From the NCBI GenBank assembly GCA_016931595.1, contig JAFGEN010000294.1, positions 1-39,261 on the forward strand: a DNA stretch of 39,261 nucleotides, given 5' to 3'. Made by a program: the position numbers and the translations under genes. The stretch is from Candidatus Aminicenantota bacterium. GTDB taxonomy: Bacteria; Acidobacteriota; Aminicenantia; Aminicenantales; UBA4085. Shown in pieces: positions 35,106 through 39,261 of this stretch (its first letter is position 1; every line of letters begins with the position of its first letter). The notes below the pieces were generated by a model. That model saw only the letters and a list, made by a program, of their open reading frames with translations, was not told the origin of the DNA and made no database searches.

Positions 35106-36269
35106 TTAGCGACGCCGACGCTTTTCCGGGAACCATTTCTGCCAGAAGAGAACGACCGGGCAGGACAGGGCGATCGTCGAATAAATACCCTCGATCGACC
35201 CGACCAGCATCGTGAAGGCGAAGTCGTTGATAACCGACCCGCCGAAGATGAACAGGGCCAGGACGGTCAAGAGGACCGTGCCCGAAGTGATGAACGTCCG
35301 GCCGAGCATTTGGTTGAGGCTGAGGTTCATGACCTCTTCCAGGGGCATTTTCCGGAGGGCCTTCTGGTTCTCCCGAATCCGGTCGAAAATGACAATCGTG
35401 TCGTTGATCGAGAACCCGACGATCGTCAGAAGAGCGGCGATGATCGGCAGGTTGATTTCCCGGCCGCTGAAGGAATAGATCGAGACGGTGATGAGGACGT
35501 CCTGGGCCAGGGTGAAGATGGCCGCCACGCCGTAGGAGAGCTTGAACCGGAAGGCGATGTAGACCAGCATTCCGATCAGCGACCAAATGGTTGCCAGGAC
35601 CGCTTTTCTCCGGAGGTCGGCCCCGACCTGGGGCCCGACGGATTCGAGGCTGAGGATATTGAGTTTTCCGAGGAAGGTTTTGCTCTTCAGAAACTCCACG
35701 GTTTCAGCCGAAACACCCGCCTTGGACAGGTCGGCGAAGTCGCTGAAGGCTCCTTTGACGGATTCGCTGTTTCTGGCCTTGAGGACGACTTCGGTCAAAG
35801 CCGTCCCCTGCTCGGGAAAGGCGGCCTCGAAAAGGGCCGCCAGGGTTTTTTGATCGACCGTGTTGAGGTCGATCAGGCCCTGGGCGGTCTCGCGTTCACC
35901 GTCCGTGCCTTTGAGGGCGGAGATGATTTTATTACTGAGTTCGGCGTGGCTTTCCAGCGATTCGCCGGCCTGGGCGTTCTGAACCTCGACCGCCCGAATC
36001 TGGATTTCGCGGCCGGAATCGCCGACTTCCTGAATCGAGCTTCCGCTCAAGCCGATATCGGTCAGCAGTTGGCGGATGTCGGCGACCACGACCGGATCCT
36101 TGAAGGCGATCCGGATCAGGGCCCCTTCGCCGAAATCGACGCCGAGCTTGAGGCCGCGGCCGGCGAAAATGTTGACCATCCCGGCGGCGATGATGACCGC
36201 GGTGATGATCAGGGCGATGTACTTGTACTTGAGAAACTTGATTTGCGGGGTTTTCTTGAAGATTTCCAT
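35106..36269 (-). CDS. secF: Protein translocase subunit SecF with helix-hairpin-helix-like insert
   Basis: A 387-residue inner-membrane protein of the SecDF complex, which uses the proton gradient to pull exported proteins. Helix 1 is about residues 17-36, and LGVDFGEGALIRI marks the start of the periplasmic domain. The C-terminal membrane domain begins about 222 and contains VGFSINDTIVIFDRIREN, the family's core motif. The periplasmic domain has an extra segment at about 131-201 (LIDLNTVDQKTLAAL, then GAFSDFADLSKAGVSAETV) resembling paired helix-hairpin-helix units of ComEA or GspK. Family SecF proteins are about 300 residues, so this insert explains the added length. It starts 1 base after the secD stop. 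Confidence 0.95.
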   Translation of the reverse strand: MEIFKKTPQIKFLKYKYIALIITAVIIAAGMVNIFAGRGLKLGVDFGEGALIRIAFKDPVVVADIRQLLTDIGLSGSSIQEVGDSGREIQIRAVEVQNAQAGESLESHAELSNKIISALKGTDGERETAQGLIDLNTVDQKTLAALFEAAFPEQGTALTEVVLKARNSESVKGAFSDFADLSKAGVSAETVEFLKSKTFLGKLNILSLESVGPQVGADLRRKAVLATIWSLIGMLVYIAFRFKLSYGVAAIFTLAQDVLITVSIYSFSGREINLPIIAALLTIVGFSINDTIVIFDRIRENQKALRKMPLEEVMNLSLNQMLGRTFITSGTVLLTVLALFIFGGSVINDFAFTMLVGSIEGIYSTIALSCPVVLFWQKWFPEKRRRR

Positions 36270-36270
36270 G

Positions 36271-37806
36271 TCAGATGCTCATTTTCGTCGCGGTTTTGGG
36301 GATGGTTATGTCGAACATCAACCGGGAGATGAAGACCGCGGTGAAGACATTTGCCACGAGGCTGATAATCAGGGTGATCGCATAACCCTTGATCGGTCCG
36401 GTCCCGAACTGAAAGAGGAAGACGGCCGAAATAATCGTCGTCAGGTTGGAGTCGAAGATCGCGGTGAAGGCCCGGTTGAAACCGAGGCTGATAGCCCCGG
36501 GGACGTTTTTCCCCGCGGCCCGCTCTTCCTTGATCCGTTCGAAGATCAGGACGTTGGCGTCGACCGACATGCCGATGGCTAGAATTAAGCCGGCGATGCC
36601 CGGAAGGGTCAGGTTGGCTTTAAAATAGGCCAGGACGCCGAACAGGATCACGACGTTGAAGATCATGGCGATGACCGCATTGACGCCGGACAGGCGGTAG
36701 TAGACCAGCATGAAGGACATGACCAGGATGATGGCCGCGAGGCCGGCCATCATCCCCTGGCGGACGGAGTCCGAACCCAGGGCCGGGCCGATGACCCGCT
36801 GCTCCAGGTATTCAATCCCGGCCGGCAAGGCCCCGGCCTTGAGGACGATGATCAGGTCGTCGACTTCCTGGTTGGTGAACTGCCCCTGGATGATGCCCGA
36901 GTCGCCGATCCGGGTGTTGATGTTGGGGGCGGACTGGATTTTATTGTCCAGGATGATGGCCAGGGCTCGTCCGATATTGGCCCCGGTGACTTGTTCGAAG
37001 CGTCGGCCGCCTTCGGGGCTTAGGGTGAAGGCGACGGCCGGGTTGTTCCATTCATCGGTTCCGCGGCGGACGGTCCGGAGGTCCGAGCCCGTGATCGCGG
37101 CGACTTTTTCCACGAGGTAGACGCCCGGATGGCCGCGTTTGGCATCGCCCCGGATGATCTCGGCGTCGTCGGGGACGACCCCGCCGAAGGGCTGGAGAAG
37201 GGAGGCTTCGTCTTCGGCCGGGCCGGCTTTGACCAGCTTCCACGTCAGGACGGCCGTGACCTTGATCAAGTCTTTGACCCGGTCTGGGTCATCAACACCG
37301 GGAAGCTCGACGACGATCTGGTCGTCCCCCTGGCGCTGGATCAGCGGTTCGGCTACGCCGAACTCGTCGACACGGTTGCGGACCGTTTCCAGGGTCTGGT
37401 TGACGGATTGGTCGCGGAGGAGGGCCTCGACACCCGGCTTGAGGGTGAACGTCACCTTGTCGGGGAGGTAGGCCGTATCCCAGTCGGGCGCGTACTGGTC
37501 GACGACGTCCCGGACCATGGTCTGTTGGTCAATATTCAGGCCGGTAATGGCGAACCGGCCCGGACGTTCCTTGACCGCCGAGGCGTAGGTCAGGGAGTTC
37601 TTCTTGAACTGCTCGGTCAACCGGTTGATTTCCTGGTCGGTTTCGCCGTCGAGGGAATCATCGGTTTTGACCTGGAGAACCAGGTGGATGCCGCCCTTGA
37701 GGTCGAGTCCGAGCTTGATCTTGTCCTTGAGGGGCAGGGCCATGAACAGGCAGAAGCCCAGGACGACGAGGGTCAGGAGAATTTTCCAGCGGAGTCCTTT
37801 CTTCAT
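36271..37806 (-). CDS. secD: Protein translocase subunit SecD
   Basis: A 511-residue inner-membrane protein. The first helix (WKILLTLVVLGFCLFMALPL) is followed by LGLDLKGGIHLVLQV, the standard SecD start. A large periplasmic domain covers about 60-330, with NRVDEFGVAEPLIQRQGDDQ and LPGVDDPDRVKDLI. A six-helix membrane bundle includes AIGMSVDANVLIFERIKEE, with the functional Asp. The chosen ATG begins MKKGLRWK; a longer frame would run into yajC and is rejected. Middle gene of yajC-secD-secF. Confidence 0.96.
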   Translation of the reverse strand: MKKGLRWKILLTLVVLGFCLFMALPLKDKIKLGLDLKGGIHLVLQVKTDDSLDGETDQEINRLTEQFKKNSLTYASAVKERPGRFAITGLNIDQQTMVRDVVDQYAPDWDTAYLPDKVTFTLKPGVEALLRDQSVNQTLETVRNRVDEFGVAEPLIQRQGDDQIVVELPGVDDPDRVKDLIKVTAVLTWKLVKAGPAEDEASLLQPFGGVVPDDAEIIRGDAKRGHPGVYLVEKVAAITGSDLRTVRRGTDEWNNPAVAFTLSPEGGRRFEQVTGANIGRALAIILDNKIQSAPNINTRIGDSGIIQGQFTNQEVDDLIIVLKAGALPAGIEYLEQRVIGPALGSDSVRQGMMAGLAAIILVMSFMLVYYRLSGVNAVIAMIFNVVILFGVLAYFKANLTLPGIAGLILAIGMSVDANVLIFERIKEERAAGKNVPGAISLGFNRAFTAIFDSNLTTIISAVFLFQFGTGPIKGYAITLIISLVANVFTAVFISRLMFDITIPKTATKMSI

Positions 37807-37856
37807 CGGATGTCTCTTTCCTTGTGCGAATGGGCCGGCGCCGGACGGCGCGGGCG

Positions 37857-37885
37857 CCGCCGGGAGCTCCCGGGGAGGCCGGCGG
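37857..37885. other. GC-rich palindromes between yajC and secD
   Basis: CCGCCGG (37857-37863) pairs with CCGGCGG (37879-37885). A 14-base perfect palindrome CCGGGAGCTCCCGG (37860-37873) overlaps it. The 94-base gap between the yajC stop and secD ATG is unusually structured. It has no T-tract, so it is more likely an mRNA stability or attenuation structure than a terminator. Confidence 0.4.
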
Positions 37886-37900
37886 ACGGGGAGGGGGGCA

Positions 37901-38257
37901 TCAGGCTTCGGATTTTTCGGCAGGTTGTGTTTCACCCTGGGAGAGGATGACGCCGACGGAACCCTTGGTCACTTCGATTTTCACGTTGGCTGCGATTTTC
38001 AGCTCGATCCGGTCCTTGAGAACGCCCATGACCGTGCCGAACATTCCGCCGGTCGTGATGATTTTGTCGCCTGGCTTCAGGCCTTCGATGGCCTCCATGT
38101 GCTTTTTCTGTTTCTTCCGCTGGGGAAGGATGATGAGGACATAGAAGATCCCGAAGACGAGGACGAAGGGGAGCAGGGCGGTCAGCATGTTCCCCTGCAT
38201 CGGCTGTCCCGCCGAGGGCTGGGCCTGCGCGGCCGCGAAAAGGGCGCTGAATATCAT
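37901..38257 (-). CDS. yajC: Sec translocon accessory protein YajC
   Basis: A 118-residue single-pass membrane protein associated with SecDF. After an Ala-rich N-terminus comes the transmembrane helix at about residues 25-45 (LLPFVLVFGIFYVLIILPQR), followed by RKKQKKHMEAIEGLKPGDKI and the YajC core TTGGMFGTVMGVLKDRIELK. AAAGGAAG precedes the ATG. First gene of yajC-secD-secF and divergent from lepB; a TTGACT (minus strand, 38346-38351) could be its -35, but the -10 is unclear. Confidence 0.94.
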   Translation of the reverse strand: MIFSALFAAAQAQPSAGQPMQGNMLTALLPFVLVFGIFYVLIILPQRKKQKKHMEAIEGLKPGDKIITTGGMFGTVMGVLKDRIELKIAANVKIEVTKGSVGVILSQGETQPAEKSEA

Positions 38258-38358
38258 CTGTTCACTTCCTTTAAGGAGTTCATGAGACTTAACTTAACCC
38301 GTTCGAGGGAATGAGATGAATAAGATTGCCGCATTTCGGGCTTAAAGTCAAGAAAAAG

Positions 38359-38387
38359 TTGAAGCCTCCGGCGATTTGAGCTATAGT
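38359..38387 (+). promoter_or_regulatory. Sigma-70-like promoter of lepB
   Basis: -35 TTGAAG (38359-38364), 17-base spacer, -10 TATAGT (38382-38387). Expected start near 38394, giving a leader of about 20 bases with AAGGA 6 bases before the lepB ATG. Confidence 0.7.
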
Positions 38388-38414
38388 ATCCCTTCATTTT
38401 CCAAGGACATCACG

Positions 38415-39128
38415 ATGACCGAAGCGAAAGTCGAAGGCAAGAAGAAGCGAACCAAGAGTGTCTTCCGTGAATATTTCGAGCTCATCGCCGAAACGGCCGT
38501 CTTCGTCTTCTTCGTCATGACGTTCGTCGTCCAGGCGTTCCAGATCCCCACCGGTTCGATGGAGCCGACCCTGCTCATCGGGGATTTTCTCCTGGTGAAC
38601 AAGTTCGTCTACGACAACGGGACGCCGGCGATCGACCGGGTTCTCCTGCCCCGGAGGGACATCCGGCGCGGCGACATCATCGTCTTCAAGTATCCGAACG
38701 AGCTGTCCAAGGATTACGTCAAGCGGGTCGTCGGCCTGCCCGGCGAGAAGCTCGAAGTCCGGGACAAGCAGGTTTACATCAATGACCAGCCGATCGACGA
38801 ACCGAACAAAGTCCACAGCGACTCCCAGGTCTTCTCCAAGAACGGATATTACAACTATGAGGACACGATCCGGGACAACTACGGTCCGGTGATCGTGCCG
38901 GCCGGCCACCTGTTCGCTATGGGCGACAACCGCGACCAGAGTTCGGATTCCCGGTACTGGGGATTCGTGCCCTTGAGCTATGTCAAGGGACGCCCCTGGA
39001 TCATATATTTTTCCTATGCCGCGGAGCGCGATGCCTACCTGAAGACATCGGTCCGCGACCGGATGAAGAAGCTTGTCCAGTTCATCCCCAAGGCCCGCTG
39101 GAACCGGATGCTGAAGATCATCCACTGA
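38415..39128 (+). CDS. lepB: Signal peptidase I
   Basis: A 237-residue membrane-anchored serine protease that removes signal peptides from exported proteins. The anchor helix (AVFVFFVMTFVVQAF) precedes the catalytic Ser48 in IPTGSMEPTL; the general base is Lys103 in DYVKRVVGLPGE. GHLFAMGDNRDQSSDSRYWG is the conserved C-terminal box. The ATG at 38415 has AAGGA upstream; an earlier in-frame start lacks support. Divergent from the yajC-secDF operon, so export and processing genes share one intergenic region. Confidence 0.96.
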   Translation: MTEAKVEGKKKRTKSVFREYFELIAETAVFVFFVMTFVVQAFQIPTGSMEPTLLIGDFLLVNKFVYDNGTPAIDRVLLPRRDIRRGDIIVFKYPNELSKDYVKRVVGLPGEKLEVRDKQVYINDQPIDEPNKVHSDSQVFSKNGYYNYEDTIRDNYGPVIVPAGHLFAMGDNRDQSSDSRYWGFVPLSYVKGRPWIIYFSYAAERDAYLKTSVRDRMKKLVQFIPKARWNRMLKIIH

Positions 39129-39148
39129 GCCGACAGCCTCGCGCTCAG
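39125..39148. terminator. Weak hairpin at the lepB 3' end
   Basis: CTGAGC (39125-39130) and GCTCAG (39143-39148) with a 12-base loop span the stop codons of both lepB (+) and the convergent partial gene (-). No T-tract, so termination is uncertain. Confidence 0.25.
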
Positions 39149-39261
39149 GGGGATTTCCGGACCGTGACGTCCTCGTAGGATGCGATGGTGATGAGGGGGT
39201 TTTCCTCCTTGAATTCCCGGGTGAAGATCGTCGTCCGGGCAAACCCGTCCATGTCCTTGGC
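39145..39261 (-). CDS. C-terminal fragment of an unidentified gene
   Basis: On the minus strand the frame is open from the window edge to a TGA at 39145-39147, giving 38 residues. The sequence begins AKDMDGFARTTIFTREFK and ends YEDVTVRKSP. It is mixed polar and hydrophobic, without a membrane segment. Codon use and GC content look like those of the neighbours, so it is probably the 3' end of a real gene. I do not recognise the family. It is convergent with lepB. Confidence 0.5.
   Translation of the reverse strand, partial: AKDMDGFARTTIFTREFKEENPLITIASYEDVTVRKSP

Noticed and set aside
37807-37935. N-terminal extension of secD by 43 residues
   Set aside because: It would overlap the 3' end of yajC, has low-complexity Pro/Ala content, and the normal SecD start MKKGLRWK lies at 37806.

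Overview
The window is GC-rich, densely packed bacterial chromosome, mostly housekeeping and envelope genes with many 4-nt stop/start overlaps. It most resembles Acidobacteriota, possibly Candidatus Aminicenantes. This is inferred from orphan FtsX-type ABC permeases, one encoded with a PadR regulator; an ECF/anti-sigma/HEAT cluster; a Gly-Gly-Val repeat TonB; and a SecF with a helix-hairpin-helix-like insert. No 16S rRNA or other marker in the window settles the taxonomy.

Layout. (1) 1-4775 (+): a partial ATP sulfurylase, a phosphodiesterase-superfamily protein, APS kinase, a nucleotide-sugar 4-epimerase and a UDP-sugar 6-dehydrogenase, together supplying activated sulfate and UDP-uronates. 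A secreted PD40-repeat protein follows (4833-5690). (2) 5766-11347 (-): ECF sigma factor, zinc-finger anti-sigma factor, TPR/HEAT-repeat exported protein and an ABC permease. 11390-14401 (-): PadR regulator and a second permease with an N-terminal prefix domain. A truncated ChaN-like gene lies next to it. (3) 15132-19548: two paralogous PAS hybrid histidine kinases, convergent, sharing a terminator region; then an M20 peptidase lipoprotein (-). (4) 21320-26558 (-): a tightly overlapping series hypC-hypD-hypE-glycosidase-pcnB. (5) 26649-30722 (+): uppS-cdsA-dxr-rseP, the conserved isoprenoid/phospholipid/envelope-protease cluster. A 206-bp MITE-like element follows, then ispG-larE (31043-33015). 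(6) 33047-38257 (-): yajC-secD-secF, then tonB-exbB-exbD from its own strong promoter. lepB (+) is divergent from yajC, and a fragment of an unidentified gene (-) closes the window.

Functional reading. The genes centre on the cell envelope: undecaprenyl and phospholipid precursors, protein export and processing, TonB energisation, sulfated or uronate glycan precursors, and envelope-stress style regulators with permeases. Sigma-70-like promoters are visible upstream of tonB, lepB and the first kinase. uppS and ispG have a -10 box exactly 6 nt before the ATG and no Shine-Dalgarno sequence, which suggests leaderless transcripts. The only gene-free stretch over 300 bases is 30723-31042, which carries the MITE-like element and the ispG promoter. 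I found no tRNA, rRNA, CRISPR array or transposase, and no clear-cut undescribed defence or biosynthetic system. The best candidates for novelty are the MITE-like element, the sigma/HEAT/permease module and the hyp/glycosidase/pcnB operon.
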